Source of the DNA: Trichoplax adhaerens
Lineage: Eukaryota; Placozoa; Uniplacotomia; Trichoplacea; Trichoplacidae
DNA: 64,000 nt
Reading direction: 5' to 3'
Assembly (NCBI RefSeq): GCF_000150275.1
Contig: NW_002060956.1
Location: 1,077,207 to 1,141,206 of the forward strand
Of this stretch, positions 1-12,428 are shown piece by piece. Both the position numbers and the translations under genes were made by a program. How positions within the stretch are numbered: position 1 is the first letter of the stretch; each line of letters opens with the position of its first letter. Below the pieces are notes generated by a model that was not told the origin of the DNA, did no database searches, and saw only the letters and a list, made by a program, of their open reading frames with translations.

Positions 1-3000
1 GAAATGTCGGATTGGAAACTACGTCCGAATTGCATTATTCCACTAAAACGCTTCATAACTTCATCAAATTCTATTACGTTAAGTAAGTACATGAAAGTTA
101 TGAATTAGTAGACAAATAGGTAACTTTTCAAGGCTGATTATAGACTGCAGTTGATATTATAACGATAACCAGTTATAAATAAAATTGAAATTAGTCGCTA
201 CAGAACGAAATTGTTCATACTAGAAATGAAATATGGATTAAATTGACTTCCATAAATATAATAATTATGCTTACTAAGTCTTACCCACACTCGGTTTCTC
301 GAACAAGCCAATAACGACAACGCCCGAAGCATTTTCAAGGAACTTTTGACCTTGCTCAACTGATGTAAATTTTCCATTGCTCTCTTCAGTATAAATCTTA
401 ATTCCAGCAATCAAACTATCGATTGTAAATGATCCCTTATAGACCACACCGTCATTATTCTCACTATGGGCGTACAATGTATAGCAGAATAATGATAGAA
501 TAGGTAAGATTAAATTCAACTTGATTGATTTAAAATTTTACTATTTCTAATTTTATCTTTGATTTTTACTTTTCTTTAGTTATATCAAGTATCTTATTGA
601 TCACTTACGTATAAACTTTAACTGTTGGATACTCTGTGATACCATTAGCTTCACATGGTCGTGGATAATCAGCGCAATTAATCTCGGCAAAGCTAAGTTT
701 CATTCTAGTCGGGTTTTGCTCGAACTTTAATTTTATATCTTCATAGATAAATGAAAATGCACGACTTCGTATATCCCCTGCAGATGGAAATAATTTGTTC
801 ATAAATACTCTATTTACCGACAAAAATATTAATTTGACATCTAGTATAGGATTACTACAGCCTCTATTAGGTAGTTATTAGTATAATCTCTGTACAAAGG
901 AGATATATAGGATTCTACGTTAATGGTTGATTAAAATAACGTTTTTTGTTAGATTAATAAAATAATGGATTACATAATTATAATTGTTGCCTATTATTTT
1001 TATATTGGAATCAGTATTTCTTATCTTATTTTTACACTGCCTTATTTTGTTGAGGGTGGCCCTATCTTAATTACTAATAATATGATCGATAATCATTCTA
1101 ATTAAGACAATGGATAGTGTATAATATAGGGATGCAATATCTTTGCAATAATTAATTAATCAATATCGAGAGTTGTGTAGTTAACATAGAAAAATAATTA
1201 GCTCCAGGCTGATTGATATTTAGTCCTACCACTAATGAACTATAATTCAAAAATAAAACTTATACTAGAAATATCCATTCCTATAGACTAATGGATCAAC
1301 AACGGCAATTTTCGATAGCTTAGACGAAGGCAATTTCAAAGATAAACATTTCTATATTTACAATCGCCTTTTTTGACAAATGCTAGTACCTTGCTAGATA
1401 ATAAGCTTAAAAAGAGACAATACTGGTAATGAATACAAATTTTAAAAAAATTGTAATAGATTTTCTTACACGTTGTATAATAATTAATAATTCGAATTCC
1501 ATTTTGGTTGATAAATTCTTGAATAGTTTTATCGGTTAATGATGTTACGGAGCTTTGTCTTTTATATCGTTCAGCTTGTGGATCTTGTTCATCTGATTCG
1601 TATATACGCTTGATATCTTTAGCAATTTCATCATCAATATTGTTTATATCAGCTATAATATTAACCAAAAGCAGAGAAAAGATATAGCACTTAAATTATT
1701 GGTTTAGTTAATGCTAGTAACAATAGTTAACGATCCAAATTAACAGATTCCAAGGACTAATTGGTAACTTAATAGATAAGATATACGTAAGAAGAGGGGT
1801 AGGTATTCTGGTACCCCGCAATAACTTTTTATATAGAAAATTACAGTAAAATTGTATAAGATAATTTAAATAGGAATGTGCTGATATTGATTTATCTATA
1901 ACGTCTTAGAGGCTTTTACTAAAAATATTTGTATACTTTATAATATTTTTTATTTACTAATATCTAATATTTAAATAACCACACCATATAATGCTATTCG
2001 ATTATAGATAGTAATAATAAAATGGTATTTATTGAATTAATAAAGTAAATTGATAGTATAATGAAGGAATTTGATATGTGACTGTATCAATCATTTTGGA
2101 TGCTAAAAATGGCTTCAATCAAAATTTTTAAGGGATAAGATATATACAGATCCGACATTTAATAACCTTTACTATTAGATAAACGTTTTGGTGGTTCAAA
2201 ATGATCGCCAGCTGTTGGTGGCAATCTAGTGAAATCGGTTAACGTTTCTTCTTCGATAAAGTCCAATATGCCTTCATATGTAAAGTCTTTTGTCTTACTA
2301 AATATGTTAACCTTGCCTTTAATGCTAACAAATCGCAAATTTGTTTCCTAATAGTATCAATAGAATGAAATAGTTAATATTGCATCAAATTATTTTATGA
2401 TTAATTAACTTTGATGATAGGCTGAAAATTCTAAAAGTTCAATATCAATAAGAAATATACATTATTACCATGCTTTCGCAATTAATAATATCAGTAGTGT
2501 AGGATCGATCCATTTTTTAATCATACTTAGCTTATTTGCAATGTCAATAAGTGAAAAAGTAATTTATTTTGATTTCTAATTCCATCAATGTACTGTATAG
2601 TAGTAGTGTAGATAGGATTAATCTTAAATCTTCTTCAGCTTGTGGTATCCAAACAAAGAAATTTAATAATTCAATATCTATCGAGCTGTTCTACATTGAT
2701 AGCTGATTACATCGATGTAGAAGAGTAACTAGAGTCAATCTTTGATCATGCTGATCTTATGAAATTAAATGAATAATTTTAGCAAATTATTATCAAATAT
2801 TTAATAGATATTCTTTCCATGATTTCTGATAATATCAGCATAACATTTGTAATATCAGTTTGATATCTCTATTTAAAATTTAATACTCTATCGACAATCT
2901 TTATTCGATGTTCATTTCTAATTAAAATAGCTCATTCAGACGATACATACTTGTGGCACGTCTTTATCAGAGGAATACAAATAAGTAACTACGTCAAATT

Positions 3001-6000
3001 CCGGATGGGTAATAAAACTCCTCTTAACTCTTCCTAATACAATTTCCCAGTAATCGCAAGATACAGGTCCAGGACAGTAGAATATAGCGTAATTGATTTT
3101 CTTTTCTTTACCAGTGGTAATGTTATCATGTTTCTCTTTCGTGATTGATTCGACATCCATATCGGCTTTCTCAGCTAGGTGCCGTAGTAATGAATTCAGT
3201 TAGACTTATAATTAACACTGATTGCATAATTATCCATATTTCAGTTTCTCCTCTTTCAACTTAAGATTAATTGTGAAATTTAAGACTGAACTTGTTTCTA
3301 GATTGTTAGTAATAAGCCTTCTCGGCACATTACATCAGTAATTTCTACAAATTTTATAATATGTCTATCGTCTCCGATCGCTATTCGATTTCTGTTATGA
3401 TAAAATATACACGCATATTTTATTGACTTAAAGGTGAATATAGATGCTATATGTACGAGTATATGCAAGTAAGGAAACTGAATTCTAGCTATGATAGCGT
3501 GGACAATTATCACATACAAGCTATGGGTTTCAGTACTTGTGCCTCTATTTTAAGATCAATATTTTCTTTGTTACCGTACTCTCTCGAGTTATGAACAGAA
3601 CTGTAGTAAGGTTTAAGATTAAGTAATATATAATTCAACTGGACTATTCTTTTAGTAAATGTACGGGGCTTGAAGTACTTTAGCAGTAATTTCGATATAG
3701 ATCGAGATATGCTAGATCATATCAATTTAAGAAAACTGAAATATTAACATTTGATTATACTGTACAATACTTACTTTTAACGCCTACACCAACGCGTTTC
3801 CAGTATTCGTCTACAAAATATTTCAAGTTGCGTGCAGTATAATTTCCTAACATTTTATGCGTATCCTATTATATAATAAATGAAACAGAAGGAATTGTCT
3901 TATTAATGTATGGATAGCGATTCATAAATGATAGAAACGACAAATATTTATTAAAATTTTGAATACTATTTGATATTACTAATATAGATAAACTACTTGA
4001 CTAACGTATGTGGTAATTTGATATTAACAATTGATGCATAGAGCAAAGCACCAGTATCAATCTGACTAGAAACTTATATTTATCATAGTAGTTAAAGACC
4101 AAGAAGGAATAGGTGGAATAGAAGGTAAGATTACCCTGTCTGCACCAGCTCTTTGAGCATAGACTGCTGGAAATTCTTTAATTTTATACCATTTAACTGG
4201 CAAATCAGCTTTTTCATCTAAATTGGACATATTAGCTATAAGAAATCCGATTTTTCCTGAATATTCACTTCCAAAATCTTGGACATCCTGTATGATTCGT
4301 TCATATTGATGACTTTCAGCGAATATGAAAATTTTATTGACATCGTTTTGATTATAGATAGTTAAATTGTCTTGATGGATCAATTCCGTCTAAGAATAAT
4401 AAAATAGCACATAGATGTTAAATAGCGTAGAAAAAAAGAAAAGAGAAAAACTTTCAATACTTATGCAGCAGAGGCAAAATCATTTATAGACTAATTCTAT
4501 CCTACTTAGATAAATCTAGTATGACTTTTGTTATTATCAACTTACATATATCGGTAATTTATTCCTTTGCATGAATAAAAATAATTCGTGGCTTGAAAAA
4601 TATTCACTATGGTAAGTGTGTGGACATGATTGATTTGTCCGATGTAGTGTATCATTGCAATGGTAGATCTTGTATACATAATCCAAAGGCATTACCGGGC
4701 TATAAATGAAAAATAAGTTCATACAATATTGGTTGTTTAATGAGTTCAAGACTTTATTTCCTTCTTATTGCATTGAAATCAAATCAAAGTAAAGCAATCT
4801 ACTCTTAGAGCCATACTCTAGTTGTCGATGTATTAAGGTGATGTTCGTGATGATTACAAATTTATAGCTCTCCTTGAAAGTAGGGAAGCTTTCAAAGAAC
4901 ATCCGATGAGCTAGATATGGGATATAATATAGGAAAAGGATCGAAAATGATATTCTACACGATAAATTTTAGTAGAATTGAAGTATCTACTAGGCAAGAT
5001 TAAGTTGAAGTATTCTATTTTATACTGTAAATATTATTTTTAAGTAGAAAAGGTCATCGTTAATACGTAAATACGAGCACTATCAAATATTAAAAACTAC
5101 GCTAACGGTAATCATTTACGAAATTTGTTTCATTTCATTTGGACAATATTTGTTTGGATATCTCATGAATAGTAAAATAACAAGTAATCTTTATACCAGC
5201 ATGGACTTCTAGATACTTTGAGTATCTGGAAGTCTATGATACCGGTAAGATCATTGTAATGTCCTGCTTCGTTTTTATAAATAATTTATTTCCATATCTA
5301 TTTCTATCAGATACCTCATTATAAATGAATTAGCCAATCTACTTACCTCGAGTGTAGAATTTACTAAAATAGCCAATAAAAATATCCATATTCGCTTCAA
5401 TGTTATCCAATATTAATTTTTTTAGCTCTTCCTGATTGCTAATTTTAGCCACAACTTGATCATAGTAGATGCTATTTGGATTAGCAAAAGTATAAGTGTT
5501 AATGTTCTATTAGTTGTAAGAACATGGCTAATATATAATAATGCTAAGATTAGTATAATACTCTCGTAAGAAGTTGACAAATTTCCATGAATTTTTTGTG
5601 TAAATTTTATCCTAATCGACATACTGTAGTAATCGAGCGACAATAGCATCCGTGTCTTGTAATTCTCTCAATGGAATGGAACTAAAATGTTTTCCACGCC
5701 TGTTTATAACCAATGTAATAATAGGTTAAATAAATGATTAGAAAGTTATCTTGTAGTTTGAATGATTCCTTTGCTACGTTGTTTATGTATGAAAACGCAT
5801 AAAAAACAGTTAGCGATATGAACCTTTTTAGTAATTTATAATTAGAAGTCATCATCTACCATGGTAGTATGTGGTAGTGGTTAAAAAATTTATTGCATTA
5901 TACATATAGTATTAAAGTTTGCTAGATTTATAAGTAAATTATAATTTTCATTTAGTTACTGTCGCTGGAGAAATCATTAAAAGTAATGTTAACAAGTTTG

Positions 6001-9000
6001 ATCATGGAGAACTAATCTATCATAAGTAATGCCTTGCCTCGCTATCGACAAACCTGAAAATCTGTAGCTTTGGTTTAGTGTTGCAAAATTCTTCTTGGTA
6101 GTCTTTAAAGCAATCAATCTAAAGTAGAGATGAAGTTACAAAATTATGGCTTAGTCATGGTAGATATTGCAGGATTAAAACAAGCGATAAAGCTAAATCT
6201 ATGTAAGGCAGAATCCAAACCAAATGAGCACTACACTTCAGGAAGCGAATAGCACAGAAAGAAAGTTACAATCGTCCTGTTTAAATTACATGGTCAATAA
6301 CCCCTATCAAATAGGATAGCTAAGAGTCTTAAGATACAATAGCACCTGTATGCGGAAAGATATACTCTTTTATAACTTGTTATACTTTTATAGAATTATA
6401 TAATTCCAATTTATTCAGTCAATAACTCCGTTTAAGCTATGTTGGTAATCTTCAAACATAAAGGAAGTGAAGAGTCGGTTTTATTACTCAAGTAGTCATT
6501 TCTACGTTTCAGCAAGCGGATAACACAGAAATAAAGTTACTACTGTACTGTTTAAATTATATGAATATTGACTTTTATCAAATACGGTAGGATAGCTATG
6601 AGTCTTAAGATACTAACGCAAAAGAATAAAATTATATGTAATTTATTCTTTACGGTAGGAGTTGCCATTTAATCGGTAGATATTAGTTCAAAAAGCAAAG
6701 GAAAACTAGTCATCTCTCCATTCAATGAAAAATCCTTCTCATTATCAAGTCGATAGGCCATTTGAATAACTTATTGCTGGCCATTGATTTTTATACAGGC
6801 GCATTCTGAGTAGGGGAAATAAACCCATTTCTTAACAAGCTTAACAATGTCCATCCAGAATGCGATGCCATTCATTCAGGGAAATTAAAGCACCTTGTCT
6901 TTTATAATAGTTGGTTTGTAAAAGTGATTAAGGCTTTTTTTTATGTGGTCGCCTTTTCTATACATTGAATGGGAGAAACAATGTTGCAGTACTGTTGTAG
7001 ATAGAGCCGCCTTGTCTATAGTATTATAAAGAGACACTGCTTTAAAATGGAATAGTTTACACTAAAAATTACCATTTGATCTCAACAATGGCGTTGACTA
7101 GCCAACACCAGTTGAAAAACATCTTCCGCCATGGTTGAAAACATAACATCGCGAACGATAAATAATAGTTCGATAAGTAGTAGCGGCAATAGGAGAAAAA
7201 AAAATATATTAGACCAGAGTTCATTTTATCTAATGCGGATATGAACTAAGGTTGTTTTCTGTACGTCTAAGAAATAGAAGTTAGGACAGGGTGAAAATGG
7301 AGTGAATAGGTTGAAAGTATATAACGATCAATGGACATTAACTTAGAAATATATTAATCGCGCATTTTCTCATCTAGTTTAATTAATTGAAAAAGGCGGA
7401 AGGAAATGTAATGAAAGGTCGCCGATCTTAAAATGTTTCCGAGAGCAGCTACTATCGGCAATAATATTTTCCTATTATTAGAATAGTGCGCGTTGTAAAG
7501 TAGAAGTGCAGTGAAATGAAGAAAGTCTGGCCTAGAGTTAGAATGATTCATTGCAAAGAACGGCTATCATTCGTCATCGTTCGGCTATGGCTTCTATGAA
7601 TAAAATTGACGATAATCTGAATTTCTTATCGATTTAACTAATATTGTAACACTGTAGAAGTAGAGAAATATCTTATTCAAAATCATCAAAGAACTTTAAA
7701 TGAGATGAATATTTAGTAGTATACATATCTGGGTAGAGCAGACAAATTTATGATAGTCTTCGATTATATAGTCATGGACATTTAGATTACATCCTCCTGT
7801 CATAAACGAATTAAGATATATTAACCTGGACTTGTTACTATCCGTTTATTTACTAGGGCATGTTCATAGATAGTCTTTGATTTTACTGCAATGGATGTTT
7901 TGCTAATCTACATACTTATATGGCCGGTAATCGAAGATATACTGTGTTGAAAATGATTGTCTTACAATAATTTTTTTCCGTATCCTCTCGGATCAACTGA
8001 CTTTAAAATGAACTATTTATGTATTAAGAGTAAAAATCCGGTTGTCATCCTTGACTTATATTTTCCTCTTGTTTTGTAATGATAGAGTTAATCATTCAAC
8101 TCTAACTAGGCTTAAATCGACGCTACTCTACACATTAAATCTTATCCGCAGAGGATGCCATTCTTAACACATTATTGATAGCACAAGCAACGGCTAGACC
8201 AACCAAGAAAACATTAAAGATTCGTATCAACGACATCCTATAGACCATAGGGAAACCATCGACAATTACTATTTTACTCTTTTTCTTTTAGTGTTTGGTA
8301 CACACGTATGATTACCTATCAAATAATACAAACTCTCAAGCAATAGCATACTGCTTGTTTATTATCTTGGGGAGAAAGCTATTTATGTACTTATTTCCCT
8401 GTAGAATAGCCAATTAATGAACTTTACTGTGAGTTAAGAACGTATTTCTGTTAAGTCACAATTAAAATCTTACCACTTCTCAAACGGGTATAGAGACATG
8501 CCTAACTTACTAATCTTTATGTATAACATATATAATTAGTAAACTCTTTCCTACAATTCATGCTAGCGATCTATAGCACAAAGGTTACGACCTATCTTTG
8601 TAAAATAGCATTTCTGAGATTGAACAACTTCTGATAATAATTATTTGTCTACGCGTAAACTTATTTCATAGTAAAATAGAAACACTCCTCAAACGATGAT
8701 GTCAGATTACGAGGTGTAAAATTCCAAGGCATAGTTTTCAAGGTTAGAGTCAACAAGATGTCCACGATGAAAGTATTAGTCTTTTGCACAGTAAAGTAGT
8801 ACGAAATTAAATACCTTAACACCAACTACCACAAATTCTTTACGGATTATTTGTCAATCATATCGACTGGTAGTACTTAGCAAACAGAAAGACCTTGTAC
8901 TCGTACGTCTATCGGCAAACTCGAACGGTATTGACGATGATGATGCCTAAAGATTGTACATCGCTTTCGAGAAATTATTTGATGATGAACCAAGCGTAAC

Positions 9001-9652
9001 AAAGTTCCAACATGGAAGCGTCATAAAAAAATGATGATAAATTATATGCTTAACTCAAAGTTATATCCCTATTAATCTACTTGGAGGCATTACCCGTAAT
9101 GCCGTAGGAGATAGTCTACAGTTCTCTTACAAAATTTCATTTTTCTCTCGTAAAGGAGTGAACATATTTATTGTACCGAAGGGTAGGAATAGTAGATGTA
9201 CGGGCAACGAGAATCGATATAAAATGACTTACAATAGCGATCTTGACTTTATGATACTCTAGGGCATCTGCAACAACGCGAAAATCGGCTTCAAACTGTC
9301 GAGTGAGGGTCTGATCCATATTACCTAAGTAATCAGAACATGAAAAAAACGGAAAAAACAACTTTAGAAAATAGAAATTTTCGTTACCTTCTACTCGTAC
9401 TAATAGGAGATACTAGAGTAATATTCTATAAAATCTGCAGTTTAGTTTTTCATCTTCTTCAAACATACTTGGTACTGGTTGCTTGTAGTAAACTACAATT
9501 TGCCTGTAGATCAGAAGATCATTCTGTAACTGTTCATTGGTGATTTCGATATTAGGAAGTTCAGTAAGCCAGTCCTTTCGACATTCAACATGATATTGTG
9601 TCAACGTTAAAATGGCTGCAATCAGTAAAAGATTGAACTGCTTTGCCGCCAT
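1..9652 (-). CDS. TXNDC16: TXNDC16/ERp90-like ER thioredoxin-fold protein, 3'-partial
   Basis: Exons in transcript order: 9469-9652, 9233-9324, 6054-6118, 5625-5699, 5347-5471, 4817-4910, 4546-4699, 4135-4389, 3775-3865, 2951-3174, 2173-2347, 1470-1652, 609-777, 285-463 and 1-70 (runs off the window). All joins are GT-AG and every phase agrees, giving about 711 codons; human TXNDC16 has 825. The start gives a signal peptide (MAAKQFNLLLIAAILTLTQY, then HVEC), so the protein should enter the ER lumen. Several thioredoxin-like folds follow, e.g. VKIAIIDCFKDYQEEFC-NT and FAEINCADYPRPCEANGITE, separated by an acidic linker rich in D/E at about residues 512-540. No CxxC redox pair is visible, so, as in vertebrate TXNDC16, classical disulfide isomerase activity is unlikely. 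Similarity to human runs through the whole chain, including the C-terminal VVVIGLFEKPS segment. Reading past the exon-11 donor gives a stop five codons later (2159), so a retained intron would make a 515-residue form. Confidence 0.9.
5205..5242. repeat. Short perfect-looking hairpin in an intron
   Basis: A GACTTCTAGATACT arm is followed by a TTG loop and AGTATCTGGAAGTC, giving about 14 paired bases with one mismatch. It lies in the intron between exons 5 and 6 of the TXNDC16-like gene. It may be a remnant of a small inverted-repeat element. No function is implied by the sequence. Confidence 0.55.
6119..9232 (-). other. Long second intron of the TXNDC16-like gene
   Basis: This 3.1 kb stretch separates exon 2 (9233-9324, ending phase 0) from exon 3 (6054-6118, starting phase 0). 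The junction reads VKIAI|IDCFKDYQEEFC, a continuous thioredoxin-like strand, so no exon is missing. I saw no other coding signal on either strand. It contains a pair of diverged direct repeats of about 100 bp (6236-6613), annotated separately. Confidence 0.7.
6236..6613. repeat. Two diverged direct repeats of ~100 bp
   Basis: The segments at about 6236-6337 and 6506-6613 share blocks in the same order: an AGCRAAT/GATARCACAGAAA block, an AAAGTTAC block, CTGTTTAAATTA, a TATCAAATA block, and an end with GGATAGCTA(A/T)GAGTCTTAAGATA. They are clearly related but differ by many substitutions and small indels, so the duplication is old. Confidence 0.7.
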
Positions 9653-12428
9653 CTTCTTCGTTCTCTATCTCTTCTTTACTTCCTTAGACTCTCACTAATT
9701 GCTAGAAATTTTTTTCTCGAATCTTAAAATTTTGATGGATACAGCCCGAATAAATCACGCTGTAATCATCAAAAAAGAAGTGATTGATTCACGATAGACT
9801 CCTTCAATGCCTTTTAAGCAACGTTCATTCGGTATGCAAGTAGTTATTAAAACAATGATCTAACAAGTTGTTTCATTGATTTGCAAGCCTTTATCCAGTA
9901 GGAGGAGTTGAAATTATCCGTATTGTTCTAATTGACATTCATGCTTCCAAGTTTGTATATAGCATTTAATTTCTTGCTGCCACGTAGTACGTTTAATTAG
10001 CATTACCTTTGTTATGTCTTTACAAATAGATGGAATATTGAATCAGCATCGTCAAATAATAAAGTGTTTATAAAATATAGTTAATTCTTTCTCATCTAGT
10101 ATTTACTACTTTTTCAATCTAGCCTAGTAACGCTGCTATGTAGGGTAATCAATTTAAATCTGATCGATTAAGTTAGAACATGCTTGCACTTTTGCCTATT
10201 TTCTATCGTCCATCCTTGCTTACAATTAAATATCCATGCGGTATGAGCGTATTGTCTATCATATACGCGTATTACTCGTCTTCTAAATACTCATGGATGC
10301 GGGTATACCTTGATCATATTGTCCATATACGATAGCTTAAAGGTGTTAGAATGAACTTTTACAATTCAAATGAAGCCTATGCTAGTTTATTAGCTTAAAA
10401 ACTGATAATTATAATTAATCTCGAAAGAGCCAAATTAGGTACTGCCTATTTACTTTCATATTAGATGGTAGCTTAAAAACAAAGTGCAAACTTAAATCTA
10501 TATCAAGAATCAGAACATGATAGTCAAGTGCAGGTTTAAAGACATACGTCTCTCAATTTAGTGATTTGCAGGTTAATATTCAGAGCGCAATTTGCCTTTT
10601 CGGCAAAGAGTTAAATAGTACAGCAATGATCAGGTCTATATTAGGTAATGACTTAAAATAGAGGTTGAAACAATATCATCTACGGTTTATCGAATATCAG
10701 TAGGAGGATTAATTGAGCTACCTTAAATCTCTCTTCAGTGTATCGATTTGAAAACTGATATTCACTGTCTATTTTATCAAAAGTGCTTAGATGTCCTCAT
10801 AGTAGTCAGCTTTATGCAAGATAGCAGTTTAAAATAAGAAGTACGAATATCTATGCCGAAGAGCAAAGATAGACCCTAGCTAAAATAACTTATTTCATGT
10901 TCTTTTTAGTAGATTGGTTTGAAATCTGATAAGACTATTTAGTACATTATTTGCTTCACCGAAAAGGCCTAAAACTGACATCAATTAATCAGTTTAACGT
11001 ATACTAAGTAGTAGTTTGAAATAATCTCAACCTCAATACTAACATCAAGTACAATGTTACAAGATATTTCACGCCATAATAGTTCTCTTTATATCTTATT
11101 CTTACTATCTTTAATCTGATATTTGATATTCAGTATTTACTTCATTAGTAAGAATTTAATTGGTTCTTAATATTCAATGTTTTGCATACCATCAGCTTAG
11201 AGCTAGGCCAATGCGTTAAAATAAATACTAGATAGTTCAATCGGATGTAATCAACTCGTTAATTATTACAGTACGAGTGTATACAGGTATACATTTGATC
11301 AGCGTTAGCGTGGTTATTGGCTGAGTCGTTTCACTATGACAAGCATGGGAATTATCCTGTTTCAATTGCCCTAGGATTAATATCGATACAGCATATAGAC
11401 TAACATAATATATGTAACTTGGAAACTAAGTGTTGACATAACCTAAGATGCGTAGCTAATAAATAATATATGTATTTGTACAGTAATAATATCCATATCC
11501 TCCTCCTACTATTATTCACTAAATATTAAAGGGCTTACCTCTGACTAGTTGCCTTTGAAAATCGTGCAAAAAATTAAAAATTTTTTATAGCCACTTGATA
11601 TCTCGTGCTGATAGGTTGAAATTTTAACTATATGCCTACTTGAATGAATCTTTTGAAATTTTAATCAACTTCATTTAGCATACAGGCTTAAGGCAACATC
11701 GCTACGCTAAATTATATAATAAACAGTTTAAACAAAGCCAATTCGTTTAATGAATTTATACCAAAGGCTGAATCTGACCAATGGCATTTGATTCGTAAAA
11801 AATAAACAAGTGAACTACAAAATAATTGTAAAAAAATGACAACAGGTAGCTAAGATTTTCGTATAGACATAAAAATCAACTCTTTTTGCATGAAAGAGAT
11901 TACAATAAATGATATATTTTAGCGTAAATTTGTACAATATCATTATAAATACTCAATCGGTCTTTATTAATAGCTGAAATATTTAATATAAATATTTTGG
12001 GTAGTTAGATATAACATCAACTCAATGGAGAGTACAAGGTACGGTATGATATAGTAAACTATAAAATCTTTAAATTCAACATAGTGATACCAATTTACCT
12101 TATATTTCTCATAAGAATAACGTTATATCAAACTATTTATTTATTCTGATATTGCTTTTTCGCCTTGTAGAAGCAAGATTTCGAATATTTCATAAAATTT
12201 TCATTTTCAATTACAGTATTAAAAAACGCATGTATAGTAGAATGAAAAATATTATACGACCTTAGGAATAATGAACAGTTTCTCATAGCTTCTAATTATG
12301 AATTCCCATTAATTAAAATCTTAATATATCGCAGAGTATCAGAAATAATTACAATATTTATCATGAAATAAGTACGATATTAAGTAGTTTACAACATTCT
12401 CAATAGATCTCTAACGTCCGTCATCTAT
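9653..12428. other. Intergenic, 5' of TXNDC16-like and 3' of SLC37 copy 1
   Basis: No coding region was recognised. The stretch should hold the TXNDC16-like promoter near 9653-9800 and the SLC37 copy 1 3' UTR near 12000-12428. The middle is occupied by a decayed ~180-bp tandem repeat (about 10380-11240). Confidence 0.6.
10380..11240. repeat. Decayed tandem array, unit ~180 bp
   Basis: A motif like (G/A)NAGNTTAAAATA recurs near 10464, 10645, 10821, 11010 and 11210 (steps of roughly 176-200 bp). About 95-105 bp after most of these a second motif, TTTGAAA(A/T)CTGATA or a relative, recurs near 10558, 10748, 10917 and 11115. The fixed order and spacing support an old tandem array whose units have diverged strongly. 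Boundaries are approximate. Confidence 0.55.

Noticed and set aside
3298-3519. Open stretch between TXNDC16-like exons 9 and 10
   Set aside because: The flanking exons join in phase 1 with continuous homology, and the stretch has no family similarity. It is intronic.
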